DNA of 64,000 nt from Styela clava (Eukaryota; Chordata; Ascidiacea; Stolidobranchia; Styelidae): the NCBI RefSeq assembly GCF_964204865.1, contig NC_135252.1, positions 24,945,383 through 25,009,382 on the forward strand. Reading direction: 5' to 3'. How positions within the stretch are numbered: the first letter of the stretch is position 1; each line of letters starts with the position of its first letter. Shown piece after piece: positions 30,722 to 43,600 of the stretch. The notes beneath the pieces are model-generated. The model was not told where the DNA came from. It made no database searches and was given only the letters and a program-made list of their open reading frames with translations. A program made the position numbers and the translations under genes.

Positions 30722-33278
30722 TTATATTTCACAAATCACACCGTTGAATACCCAGGATGGTATTCCATTGAACATTCCCTGATCTCCCCCTGAATGTTTA
30801 TTGACAGCAACACCGACATTTGTCCACGATTCATCGGGATACGGATGATTAGGATACCACACATCATTTGCAAGTGTGATATTTTCTCCACTTGACAGCA
30901 AAAGCTGATTGTTCTGTAACAATTAAATAAACAGTAATATCTGTTTCGGTTGTTGAAATTGTATGTAAACCAGAAGAACTAGAAGGAATATTTGTAAATC
31001 TTTGACTCGGTGACTCAAACGGATAAAACGCTGCAGATATTTCAGTTCGTGACTTATCAAACTGACCTTATACAGCATTCCAGTCCAAATGCCAATCCAT
31101 GACCAACCGGCAGGTACCACAGGACCTAGATGAGTGAGAAACATTTGGTAGTGAGTGATGTCGTAAATATTCGCCGGTTTCCCGATGTCCATTGATTTGC
31201 AAATTGGTTCGGCATCGTTGAAGGTGGTGTTGTCCACAGCATACGTAACAACTCGAAAGCATTTCGAATTGTATTTGAAGTCACATTTAACTAAAAACAT
31301 TATTGTGGGCATTGAATATTTCATGTTAAGAAAGACGAAACACCTTCAATAATGACTTCGAAAATCATGGAATAAATTTTTAGATTTGGATAATTCCTTA
31401 GTTCAATGAGACTCCTCTTAGAAATACTGCATTCTATTAATTCTAGGGAGAGAAAAGCCGATACGACAAACTAATAACGGTGAAACACATCGAGTTCAGA
31501 TGGCGAGTTTAGATGCATGGTTGGTGGACGGCGTCGTAATTTAAACGAGAATGGCTTAAACACCCATCGACCACTAAGAGTCCAAGACATGAAATTAGCA
31601 ATAAATCTAGTTCCGAACAAATAAGTCTTGAAAATCTGATTCTGACGCTATCACGGGTGTGGCAGACTATAATAAACACAAATATAAATTACCTTCAACC
31701 ATTTCCTTCTCATCAAGACTCTTTTTGATCAGTCTCGCAATTTCTGTAAAAAAAATTGATATATTTTGTTGGGTGTAGGGTAAAGACGTTGTAAATCAGT
31801 TTCCGTCATATTTTAACGTACCGTATTTACTGACCATAAGGCGCATCGGGTTATAATGCGCAGTGTCACTTGTTTAGATTGGGTTTTATATAAGACGCAA
31901 GGAACACCGATAGATTTTGAATGTATGCAATAAAGCATTAAGTGCTACCTGAGCGATACATTAGATTAGGCATTAGGTGCCCGCATTTAAGGCGCATGAT
32001 CGATTTAAAAGAATGTTATGTAAACCGTGTGGTTCGTAAAATACGTTACATACTATATCTTTGTTGTAACTAAGTGACTTTTCCAATCATAATACAAAAA
32101 CGTCGTCAAAAAATCTCTTATAAAATATGAAGCCAACTTGTTTATTGCAGTGACGGGGTGGTATATCTAGATATAAGGGCATTGAATCCAGCTAAGTTGG
32201 AATCGCATGTTGAACATTTCAGGTTCAAACTCCATGCTCAACATTTAACTTAGGTTTTAATAAATTGATATAGCAATGACTGTAACGCCAATATCTTGTA
32301 GTATAATTAGTTTCTTCCGCTAGTTGGCGGTATGAAAGGTAAATCGAATGCCATGTTTAGTTCTAATTGCAACACACCACCTCAAGAAATAAAAATCTTG
32401 AGTTGATAGTGCGCGTCTTTCTGGGAGTCCAACCTTGGTTGTCAGGAGTATCCCCATACTTTATCTGGACAGAGTCCGCTCTTCAAACTTTACTAATAAT
32501 CAAAGTTCTGCGCCAACAATGACCAAACGATAAATTCTTTCAAAATACTAGTTTCTACCAGTGAAGACCAATAACTCTTTCTCTGTGAATACGTTGATTA
32601 CCATACACGACAAATAAAATTGCTGAGCATCGCTTAGTTAATTATCAAAAGTACCTTCAGTACGAATATTGTTCAAAAATCATTTGTTTACTTCCTAAAG
32701 TAAATATTTATGAATTCGAATTGAAGAAGGAAGAACTCACCGGATCCATCGTTCTTCTGTGAAATAAATATAAAATGCAGATGATTAGTAAAGTGATTAT
32801 AGCACGTAAGTTGTTGATATTAGTTGTGTGGCATGCAGAAGTCGGATCTGTCAAACCCTAAAAATCCGAGGCAAAATATTGAGACCAAACCATGAATTGT
32901 TGTTATGTCTATCTCGAACCTAAAAGCCTCTAGTCTCTCCAAATTGTAGCTCTATATATAAAAGTGTCTCATTGTTTAAAGCCTTGTTTGAAGTTTAAAT
33001 GCTGAACACCAGCTAAAATTACAACTTAATTTTACCTTGCAATCTCCAAATTGGACAAGTTTCCCATCCACGATCTTGGAAACGCAGGATCCAGCTGTCA
33101 AATAAAAAACGCGATATTTTAAATAGTAGAAGAGCAAAATCTCACCTTTACCACCAGAAGTCTGTAAACCAATATTTATAAAATAATTGTATCCGGAACA
33201 AATCTTACCTGGAAGCTTTACTTTTGCAAACAAACCACAGATGTGAGAAATGAACAAAATAATTTTGACAAAGTCCAT
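30722..33278 (-). CDS. Secreted C-type-lectin-like protein
   Basis: Six exons on the minus strand with consistent phases: 33209-33278, 33036-33094, 32741-32756, 31693-31743, 31067-31290, 30722-30913; 203 residues. Signal peptide MDFVKIILFISHICGLFA, a short Cys-containing segment (two cysteines), a charged helical neck (EIARLIKKSLDEKEMVE) and a C-type-lectin-like domain from about residue 66 to the end. Domain landmarks are KCFRVVTYAV, the WSWIGIWTG strand, WYPNHPYPDESW and the C-terminal WVFNGVICEI. Four domain cysteines are seen where six is common. The Ca2+ motif has YPD in place of QPD or EPN, and WND is not intact, so sugar binding is uncertain. Exon 3 is a 16-base microexon. Start is the ATG giving the signal peptide; an ATG 30 bases upstream is less likely. 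Confidence 0.78.
31818..32050. mobile_element. Probable MITE in lectin intron
   Basis: Ends ACGTACCGTATTTACTGACC and GTTCGTAAAATACGTTAC are imperfect inverted repeats, with GGCGCAT repeated near both ends. Non-coding; lies between exons 3 and 4. Confidence 0.5.
32152..32245 (+). repeat. tRNA-derived SINE head
   Basis: GACGGGGTGGTATATCTAG gives an A-box-like start and AGGTTCAAACTCC a B box 60 bases on. The intervening sequence folds poorly as a tRNA. Antisense to the lectin gene, in its intron. Confidence 0.5.
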
Positions 33279-33842
33279 ATTTACTTTCAGAAAAGATTGA
33301 TGACGCAACTAAAGGTTTAGCTAAAAGTAAATATCTGTAAATGTCCAAGGTTATTTAAAGATTTAGCAACGCCTTGGGAAAATGTCTTGTAAGTTCTTAA
33401 TGAGCTGTTGAATTAACTTCATTTGTTAATATTTATAAGAATTTGCTCATAGCAAATCAATATTTATGAGTGAGTGGCAAGAGATCAATTACGTGTAAGG
33501 AAATGAATTATCGATTAAATTGAGACTAAAGGAATTCAAGTCGATGTATAAAAGTCCGTTTTCGCCTTGGCGCTGCTGTGAACACGTGATACATAAACGA
33601 GATAACGAGTGCTGCTCTTCTGAACGAGCGTTACCTAACCTTTGCAGAAAAACCAGACTGAGCTTCGCAAGCCTAACGAAACACAAAATAATCAATGTTA
33701 TATGAGAGCTTGTTTACTATAGCCGTCTGGAACCTTTGTTTGTTTATTATGTGCGGAAAACTGTTTCTCGCTCGTTCAAATTATTTCTCATTGAAGTAAT
33801 GACAAGTTCTTTGTATATTTCTAAGCTTTTAAATATCTAAAG

Positions 33843-35113
33843 CAGGGGTGGGCAACATACGGCCCGCGGGTCGGATCCGGCCCGCGACAAAATTTTGACC
33901 GGCCCGCCGACTGTATCCAACCTCACTCTGTAGTGTGGTCCGACGCATCATTCCTGAAAGTTGCCGATCACTCCACTCTCACCGTACTGTCAGTGCGAAC
34001 TGGGGAAATAAACAATCGTCTTAGTGAACAAACAATTGACCTCTCTCTCCCGACCTTTGACCCCCGAAAACGTCTTCTTATACTTTATCATTGCAAAATT
34101 GTCGGGGCTTATACTAAAAGTGGTTTCGCGAGTTGGCGCTTGTAAAATGGGGTATGTGTTTGAAACCATCATTATGATTCATCGCATACAACAAATATGT
34201 TTTTTAAAAATACCGGTAAAGAATTTTGGCCTAGTCTATCAAAGTTATTTCTACACTAATTTTGTTACTGCAATTAAATCAAAAACCCTTAAGAAGACAG
34301 AGTGATCATTGACTTATCTAATTTCTATTCAAATTTCCGAAAAACAACTGAAAACTAACGAATAGAGTTCAAAAACGAGGTAATGTTTACGACCACGCCT
34401 GAAAATCTGTCTGAGTGAGAAAATGTCTGAGCAGATGCGAAAAGGGAGAATTGTTACGTCACTTTTTGCATCTTGCTGATTGGTGAATGTCACGAAGTAA
34501 ACAAGGAAGTCGATGTTCGGAGAAAGGTCCATTGCCTTAGCGCACTTGGTAAACAAACAATATAAGGTCAAAGCAGAGAGCGTTGTAAACGTTCCCCGGG
34601 GCTCCCGAAGTATGCGAATCAAGATGGCGGACATCGGAATGTAATATGTGTACTAGGTTAGGGTTAGGCCATAATTTTAGGTATAAATACTACGGGAGGA
34701 TCTTGGCTAGTCTTCGAACTGATAATAGGACTAAAATAGGAACAATTGGATAAAAAATTATTGCCTAACCCTAACCTGTTACCCATGTTACGTTCCGATG
34801 TCCGCCATCTTGGTTCGCATACTTCGGGAGCACCCATTCCCCACTACTGTTATCAGTTATATTTATATTTAGAATCCAAATATAAATATAACTGCTTTTC
34901 TGATTTTAGGAATAAGACTGATTTTAGGAATTAGATTTTATTTTAATATTAGGTTTTATTAACCATTAAATATCCTAAGAGACGTAAAATTGACAGAGAG
35001 TGTCGAGCATTTAACAAAGATTGGATACCGAAGTATTTTTGTAATAATCCGGCCCGCCGAGGACTTTATTTTCCCACATCTGGCCCACCGACTAGAGAAG
35101 TTACCAGCCCCTG
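33843..35113. mobile_element. hAT-like non-autonomous element, 1.27 kb
   Basis: Left end CAGGGGTGGGCAAC, right end GTTACCAGCCCCTG, both beside GGCCCGC-rich subterminal repeats (left at 33860-33915, right at 35049-35100). Flanks ATCTAAAG and GTCTAAAC match at 6 of 8 bases. No transposase frame; the 60-101 codon frames inside are not recognisable. Carries the nested foldback element at 34601-34831. Confidence 0.8.
34601..34831. mobile_element. Foldback element family A
   Basis: Long inverted arms, GCTCCCGAAGTATGCGAA facing TTCGCATACTTCGGGAGC, both continuing through AAGATGGCGGACATCGGAA, with a GTTAGGGTTAGG stretch in the stem. Another full copy is at 59351-59579 and a half copy at 38230. Confidence 0.8.
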
Positions 35114-35974
35114 GTCTAAACAAATAAAATTCACCTTGTCGTAAAATAAAAATATACAAAAAATACATGATCCGGTCATCCGTGATTACGAACACTCGCA
35201 TCAGACATGGATCATAGTTGAATGCTTAAAATGATTTTAGTTAATGCGGAAATACAACACGAACATAAACTAACATATTATTGCCTCGCTATGGCCAAGT
35301 ATGACAGATGTTTGATTATATTGGCCTTGAGGAACAGAAAGGTTAACACACAAGGCTATTCTCGCAAAATCACATTCTCGCAAGTTAGCTACACTCTATC
35401 CCAAGGTTTCATTAGATCCAGATGTTTGATTACTGGAACAAATCGCAGAATTATTTACTTGGCTCAACTCTTCTAGCTGTGTTGCTAATCTAACCATATT
35501 AATGCTCGCCCAAACCCCAGCGAATTGAAATTTGAATAATCGTGCATTTCGGAATATTCAGTTAGACGAGTGGTTCTAAATCATTTTCGTTATATTCCTC
35601 CCTTCGCATATTTAGAAACTCTTCATTGCTCCCACAATATGTTTATTCAATCGTCAATGGATCTTTAGCTATAGTTATCAAAAGCATCACTCCAGCTAGT
35701 GTACAGTTTGAGTAATTAATGGGAATTAATTAATTAATCATAGGATATACAGTAATATAAAAAAACTAAAGAATATCAGTAATACTCAATAAAAAAGCAA
35801 AATCTCAAATACAAACGGCAAAATTCCTCATTAGGAAAGAACTCTTCATCGAGTGGGAAATGTTGAGTGAGACGATCACTACCTAAAAGCCCACAATTAG
35901 AAACTCTGTCAAATGTCAACTAACTAGCAAATTTAGCAGAAAGTCATATAGTGCGAGCCATCCATTCTAAAACA

Positions 35975-36280
35975 TAGAAGACATTTGAAGTTGTGCCGTA
36001 TGCAGTATCTTATAGTGTGTTCACAATATAATATCTCTGTGATCTCTGTGTTCATAAACCAGAACGCCCACATGACATATAATCAAAAGTAAAGTGCAAA
36101 CAACATCGACCTTCAGTTAAGTTTTCCCCACGCAATACATTGTGTTGCTTGCTGAAATATATCGACACGAAAGCCAAACGGGTATGAACTCTGCAACAGT
36201 ACCATACGGTACCACATCGTTCACGATCACAATGTGCGCAATTTGATTATAGGACGCTATGACACACAAAAAAACATAAA
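35975..36280 (-). repeat. Dispersed repeat D, inverted copy
   Basis: AGACATTTGAAGTTGTGCCG faces the end of the copy at 29220; matching continues through the CCCACATGACATAT and GACACGAAAGCCAAACGGG blocks. Confidence 0.55.
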
Positions 36281-38229
36281 GCCTACAGGATTTTTTTAAA
36301 AGTGAAAATGTTAATGGGATTTTAAAGTGTTTCCCTATTTGAATTGCGTTGAATCTTTTGCGCCTCGTACTTGTACATTTTTAACTAAATTCAGAGATAT
36401 GCTAGTCTGGCTTTCTCTGAATTTTGTTGTTTATATACTTTTGGCGTTGTTTCCATTTATTTAAAAATACCAAAATTATATGAAGATGATGGAACGCCCT
36501 GCGACAATTAGAAATCAACACGCAAATATTACATACATTGCAAAACATCTAGAGTTCAAACACGGCCGTGTCAAACTTTTTTGCTGTCCGATGCCCCTCA
36601 CTCATAACTTCAAAATACATTGGGGAATAAACAAATTATAGGTGTTGTTATATTGATGCGGGACTAAACAAATTGAAGGCAGAGTAATGTTTATGTATAA
36701 TATATAAATTTCCATAAATTTTATTCAAAATGCATGCAAGTCGGTTCTGTAGTTAGCTAAGATAGTAGCAGACAAAGTGCTACTTATTTGGTACTTATAT
36801 TGTCAAAAAATATAAATGGATGAGGAAACCACTAGAGTAGTACAGATTATACTCAGGTTATATGTAACGTGGAGTTAGTCGATCACATTTATACGATGAT
36901 AACCCTAAGATAGAAAAATAGAAATATCTTTTTGAGCTACCAATAATGGTGGTCAATATAAAACTTTGGAGAGCTGCGGAGACGAGCCTATTTCTAACGC
37001 TTATTACGATGCGCCACACCGCCGATCCTGATAAGGAAATTTATTGTATTGGTCGCTATAATCGTATTAGGCCTTACATCATTCATGATTTATTAGGTTT
37101 ATTTTGTTCTATTTATTAATTACCAATCTTACTACAATCAAACACTCCAAAGAAACGGAAAGCATACAATAAAAATAACAAATACCAGACAGTATAATGT
37201 AAGAAAACAATATACAAAATAAAAACACTAAAAATTAAAGACGGTCCCTGAAACCAAAGACAACCCTCAACAGAAGCCCAATGACCCCCAAAACAGGCCG
37301 AAAACAACTCACGACAGGCATTCCAGAAGACCACAAACAATTCCACTTGCGCACAACACATGAACAACACCGATGACAGCCAACTCCACGACAAAACCAA
37401 AAACACAACACCAAAAATCCAACCAAACACAACCACAACTGCACCGCGGCAAACCACAGCACAGGTCAACAAGACACCCAAAGGGACAGATCGACAGTGT
37501 CACAGCGCCCTCAGTGTCTTCAATGTCATAAAAAGAAGATATAGCAATATCACATGACATTATTTAAAATATAAAACAAGGGTCGTTACAATATCTTTCA
37601 TTTTTTATAACTTTGGTGTCTTATTGGTATATAGTTTTAAATATAAAAGCTTTACAAATTTCCTCCACATCGGCATATCCTGGTAATGGTATGCCCAAAC
37701 CCGGCTGATTCTGAAACAGCTACCCTAGCTCAAGTACGATTGTAATACCATAAATAAAAATTTATGATTGAAGCAATGCTAAAAAGCTACTGATACGATA
37801 ATAGCGACCAATATAATGACTTTCCTCAACAAATGATACCACTATAGGAGCTTTAAGCATATCATACCAGTGCCAAGACTCAAAAATATTGGCCGAATGA
37901 CATGGCCACGTCATGGTAGCCAACGATAAAAATCGATGAATGGTCTGATAAATTGCGTTTTTTGTCCACTTCCGTTTCACCGAGAGAAGCTTGGACATGC
38001 CTATTAGCTACGTGCAAGATCCACGGAGATGTTGTGGTCGCTCCGTGTTTTGTTTTTCTATTTTAAACGTTGACTTCATAAACTAATAAACTGAAAACAG
38101 TAATAAGAAGTTGAAACCCGTTATTAGAAAACCGGGTATGAGATCGACATGTGGGATTATTTCTGTACGACACTGGAAGACGATGGCACGTTCTACATCG
38201 TGTACTCTGATTGCAAGGAGAAAATTAGG
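36281..38229. other. No supported gene
   Basis: Contains a 121-codon minus-strand frame (37116-37481) rich in Val, Trp, Phe and Cys. It is the complement of a C/A-rich tract and shows no domain, so I do not call it. The rest is AT-rich. Confidence 0.5.
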
Positions 38230-38330
38230 TACTCCCAAAGTATGTGAACCAAGATGGCGGACACCGGAACGTGATATGTGTACAATATTAGGGTTGGGTC
38301 ATAATTTTATTCCGATTTGGGGTGGTTCGC
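38230..38330 (+). mobile_element. Foldback family A, left half only
   Basis: ACTCCCAAAGTATGTGAACC, AAGATGGCGGACACCGGAAC and the TTAGGGTTGGG stretch, then unrelated DNA; the opposite arm is absent. Confidence 0.65.
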
Positions 38331-40660
38331 GTTATCGTTGGTAAGTTATGGCTTCCTCCACCATCAAGTCCATGCACCTGTAAACAAATAACTGACTATT
38401 CTCAAACCCGAGATCTGGTAACCGGGCGAGAGGTTGTGGTTTGTCAAATGATTGAGCCGTCTTATTATTTTCCTCTCCTCGGAATGAATAGGTAAATACT
38501 ATTCTATCATAATCACCACGATATTTTTAGAACGGGTTCCCATAAACCAGTGGTTCCCAAACAAACCACAAGCAAGGAACTCCAAGTCTTTTATTATACA
38601 ATAAACGAAAATCTTGCACTTGGGTCTTGTCCGAAATAGTTGCTTATATTAGGCACTGTCTTTGATACAGCAAGACAATTGTAGCTGTCGCCATCAAGAC
38701 GGTTTTTAGATTTCGTTTTGATGATAACAAGATCAGGAAAGCCAGATTCGAACAGATAGGTTGTGGCAAATTGAACTAGCAGTGAAGAAGTTTTTTTGCT
38801 AAGTAGTAGGTGGGAATCCGATGCCACTTCCTAGCGGGTTTTTCTCCGACAGAAATCCGAACTTGGCCAATGTCTTTTTTTGTCAAATCTAACTCGCTCG
38901 GCAGCCGAGAAACCGATCAACGTCTTCCACCTGGCGATAATTTTTGTCATTATGGTTTTGGAGTTTAGATGGACGTAATGATTCATTTCTCATTACCAGA
39001 GAGCAATGCAGGCATTGAGCCCATTCTCTGCCATCTCGATTTACTTTGGTAAAGACAAACTCAACTGTCGTTCTTTCGTATTTCGGGCATTATAAATTTG
39101 CAATTAGGTTTTTGCATCTAATATACGATGGCGAAGTTTATCTTGCAGTCTAGTGAAATTGCTTAATAACTTATATATTCAAACACAGTTGCTTTATGAT
39201 AAATTATTAGCCTTGTGTCGGGCCCCCCATGAACTGCTTCATGGCCGCCTTGAGGGGCCCCGGTTGAGAACTACTGCCCTAAACTGTGGTAACTCCCTGA
39301 ATCCCACCGCTGGTCTAACCACTTCATTGGGTACCGGTACCAATAAATTTCTTAGCTGGCAAACCAGATAATAATCAAGACGAAAAATTCATCTAACGCT
39401 TTTATTTACTATAAGGCAAAAAGTTTATACATTCACTCACATTTACTATAATAATGAATAGCCAAACAGCAAGAAATTAGTTAAAATACTGCGAAACATG
39501 CTCAACTGGGAAAACGATTTGAGTTTAATTATATAGATTCTGAAGTTCAATTCCAGGGGCTTAGTAATAGTTTAAACGCTTTCCATATCATCGTGGGTAG
39601 AGTACGGACATCGAAATTAGCTATAAAATTTATTAAAATATACTCTATTTGTCTTTGCTTCAAATAATGAAAATCTTTCAACTAATTAGAAAACATTTTG
39701 TTTCCGGCATTTTGATGACCACGACAGTACAGTTGGTTGGTAAATTAACGCATGGTTCATACTTCATATCATAACTATGTCATAACAATTTTTCTCTCTA
39801 TCTGAACTAGTGAAATGAGTTGCCAATCAGTTGCCTCGGATAAAAAAAGAATTCGTAATGCTATTAAATAGAAAAATTATTCATGACTCGCATATTGCAA
39901 AACCGCGACATTTGAGTATATCTCCGGGACGGCGGATAAACTTGCTAAAACCGAGACTGTCCCGGCTAAACCGAGACGTATGGTAGGCCTAAAAATTGCC
40001 CATATGGAAATTTGAAAGATTTACATCAACCATGAAATACAGAAATTTGGATAATCCTTTTTGTTTGTTCAGTTCTTTAAGGTGTGACAATTATTTCTTT
40101 TGTCTCCGTGATATTCAGTCACGAAAATTGTAATACACTCAAGCAGGACACTGCATTCCTATATTTAAATGGTGCGAAAAATTGGCAAATTAAACAATAA
40201 ATATAAGACTTTACAATCAATCATATAATGCTCAGTAATCCAACATCAGAAAAGCACAAAAAAATTTGTACATTGACGACATTTTGATGACGTCACCAAA
40301 CTAACGTCACAAATATTTAGTGACACTTGATAAAACGATAACTAATATACAACCTCTATAACATTTTTGGCAAAATTAGTTTTGTGACAGCAAGTAGCTG
40401 TGGAAATGACGTCATCGTGAGATTGAAACTTAGTTTTGCGACGTCATACTAACTTTGGAAATGACATCACTTGTTCCGTGACGTCATCATTTCCGTGACG
40501 TCATTCAGTGAACTGTTAAATGACAACACTTCTCACATGACATCAGCATACATTATACAAAAATTATAATTTTAAACAGCTTAAGTCTTCAGGCACTTTT
40601 CTTATATCGTAGTCAACATTCGTGTGAGATGACGTCATCAATTGTTGACGTCATACATAT
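38331..40660. other. No supported gene; hAT-like debris
   Basis: CAGTGGTTCCCAAAC at 38551 and CCCGGTTGAGAACTACTG near 39265 look like single hAT-type ends. At 39010-39066 lies a copy of the CATTCTCTGCCATCTCG block. From 40280 onward there are several TGACGTCA palindromes, which may be part of the 3' UTR of the next gene. Confidence 0.45.
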
Positions 40661-43600
40661 TTAGTAATCGTATTCATCTTCCTCTTCCTGTGCCTCATCT
40701 TCATCTGATCCGGAACACATTCTCATCTTACAGAAGAAAGGTAGAGCGAGAAGACATAAAGCCCAGAATGCGACACCGATGTAGAACAAGATCTCCACAG
40801 CAAGCATAGCTGCATCGTCGTTGGGTGAAACGCCCTGGAAAAGTAAGATTTTTGTTTATATGCTATGTTTCACGTATATCTTATACGTTTGAACTGCAAT
40901 AGAAGACTTGATTCGGCAATGATACGCAAAAAGCTATCATTCAAACAAAAAAACGAAATTTTTCTGTTTGACATTATTTACACAATTTATTCCACTCGGA
41001 CAAGTTTCTTTTGAATTTTTTTCTTTCTGTTTGTTTATGTTTTATTTGTTTATACGTAAAATGATCATTTGCGCCAGCAAAACTATCTTTACTGCTCAAA
41101 TGGCTTGACTTATTCCACCTATGTTTATTTGTAAGAGTGCTCTCTCTAGCTGTGTCCACATATATCGCTTCATGACGTCATGTATTGTGTATTACGTCAT
41201 TTTCCCTCAATATCTTTCAGATGCTTCTCTCAAAGACACATAATATATCATGACGTCATGACGACAATTATTTTTTTTCCAAACAAGAACACTACTTACT
41301 GGTAAAGCGAGATAGCGAGTGACTCCGAGCATCGGGGTGAAAATAAGCAGAGGGAACATGATCAACCAACCGAATAATTTCAAGCACGTGATCCACCAGA
41401 GGTCGTTGGCAAGGTCAAGGATGAATTTCAAGGTCACGATACCGATTGCGTAACAATCGATCAGTTTAAAAATGAAACTTATCTAAAAATAGAAGAATGG
41501 TTGATGTAACTATGACGTCAGTAAATGCGTCATATCATAGGAAATAACGTCAATTGATGGCGGCAGTAAAGCCATTGTCCATAGATTTATTCAAATTTCT
41601 AAACCTATCAGATAAACCACTGGTTTTTATTTATATGGTCTAGGTCAAATTTTTCCTAAATGCAAGTGTAAAGTATCACTTCATCAGTGACGTAATAATA
41701 TTTTTTTATGTTGTGTGACATTTTAAGTTAAAACATGTAGCTGTTACATGTTGACTGTAAAAACAATGCTATTAAACAAGGCCTCAATACCTCCTTGGCT
41801 ATGAAAAAAAACTCACCAGCGCCACCATAGACCACTGTATTGTGTCTGGCTCAGCGGGCCAATGGGTGTGGTAATTCCAGGGGTCGATATCCGAACAGTA
41901 AGTGGTGAAACGGCATGTTGCACACCTGAATCAAAAGTTTAGATATTCGTTATTCTTATTTATGATGAAAAAAGTATTTGTCCCATGGGAGTTTTCAGTA
42001 GTTGTTTGCCCCCGGATATAGTTCTAAATTATTTTCTGCAGGTAAAAATGAGAAATCTTGTATTACGTGATTGATGATGCATGATGCAACTTTTTTAGTT
42101 CTGCAGACCGGATAAATACTGGATATAGTTTTACAAAACACAAATATTCGGCAGTGAAACACCTTTACAACTAATAGTTATTTGGCTACTAAAACCTTAT
42201 TTGGATGAACGCTTCCACTCTGCATTTAATCATGACATAAGGATTAAAATCAGCCGGTCAAGGATATTCCTCGTATAACGCCTGGAAAATTTTATCCTAT
42301 CGTTACGAAAAAAGTTCAAAAATATATACTGCCAGGCACGAAATCCTCGCGGATCGGGGCTGGGTGGTTGTAGAGCTAGAAATGCACTCACCTCAAACCA
42401 CCTTCTGATGACTCTTGCGCAAAAACAGCGACTGTGACCGCCATTGAAATGGAGTACAGGAACAAGTTCACTAAAATGAATGAACTCCATTCTTCAGTCA
42501 GAAAAACGTCACAACGGAGTCCTAAACCAATCAGAAGCGAGATGAAACCGATGATTGTAAACATAAAGAAGAGTGTCTGCTCTTTTTGATCTGAAAAAAA
42601 AAATAGATTATTCTATAAAGAATATTGTCGTGAGTTTTTGTTTTTGCTACTGCACACCGAACAAAACTGACGCCTGGTCTGATACTATTTTTGGATGAAC
42701 CAGAAATAGAATTTTCCCATAACAAAAACTCTCTGTTTTCCCAGGTTTCATGACCTGATAAGATTATTCCATACAGTGTTTTCACTTCCTTGTGCATGAA
42801 TTGTTTGATTACAATGGCATTTGAATGTATCAATGAACCCTAGTGGGTTGACAGGCTTTTTGACCTGTTAAACTTAGTTTACAGTTACACAGAACTGTGA
42901 AGGAGCTGTCGTAAATACATTGTAGACGCAGAAAAATATATTCAAATTTCTAATATTTTCATGAAATGTGACGACTTCACTTTGCTTCGATTTCACCAAA
43001 GTAAATAGAGATGGCTTGGAATGTGTGCAATGCGTACATCGCCACGAGTGCCAAAATCCTTCGGAATAAGCCACGAGCCAACAAAAAGTCACTAGTTTAG
43101 GAACTTCTACACCAAGCTGCTTTCTAAACACTTACATGCGGAGTAAGACTCATCTTCAAACCAGTCCGACCCATATTCATGCGCATACGACATGTGCAGA
43201 TCATAGAAATAGTAAAGTCCTTTGCAGAATTCGCCATCTTGTCTCTTCCAAATATCTGGGTCGATTGGTGTTGCGTTGGCTTTCTCGGTTGTTGTTGTTT
43301 TCAAAGTAGTGAAACGGAAGCCTGGTGAAATAAAACGATGGTTTATTGAATTGAAGGTCGGTTTCCTAAACTGTTGTTGTTTGGCGCGTGCAAGAATTTT
43401 TGGATCATTTGTACCAATCTCACGCCACTAACGCAAAAATGGGAGAGTTAGGAAAAACACTCCGCCAAGTTTTTAAATAAACAAATTAGTAATTATTCAT
43501 TTAGGGCTAGAGTTTTAGTTAAAAAGTCGAATTCCTATAAACCATTTCATATATTTACAGTCTTAGAACTATTGAAATATGTGTAGCTCTGCTAAAGCTC

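Noticed and set aside
34024-34305. Transposase fragment in the 1.27-kb hAT-like element
   Set aside because: The frames there lack recognisable hAT dimerisation or catalytic motifs.
37116-37481. Hydrophobic 121-codon minus-strand frame
   Set aside because: Composition mirrors a C/A-rich tract, overlapping frames are open in other phases, and there is no splice or domain support.
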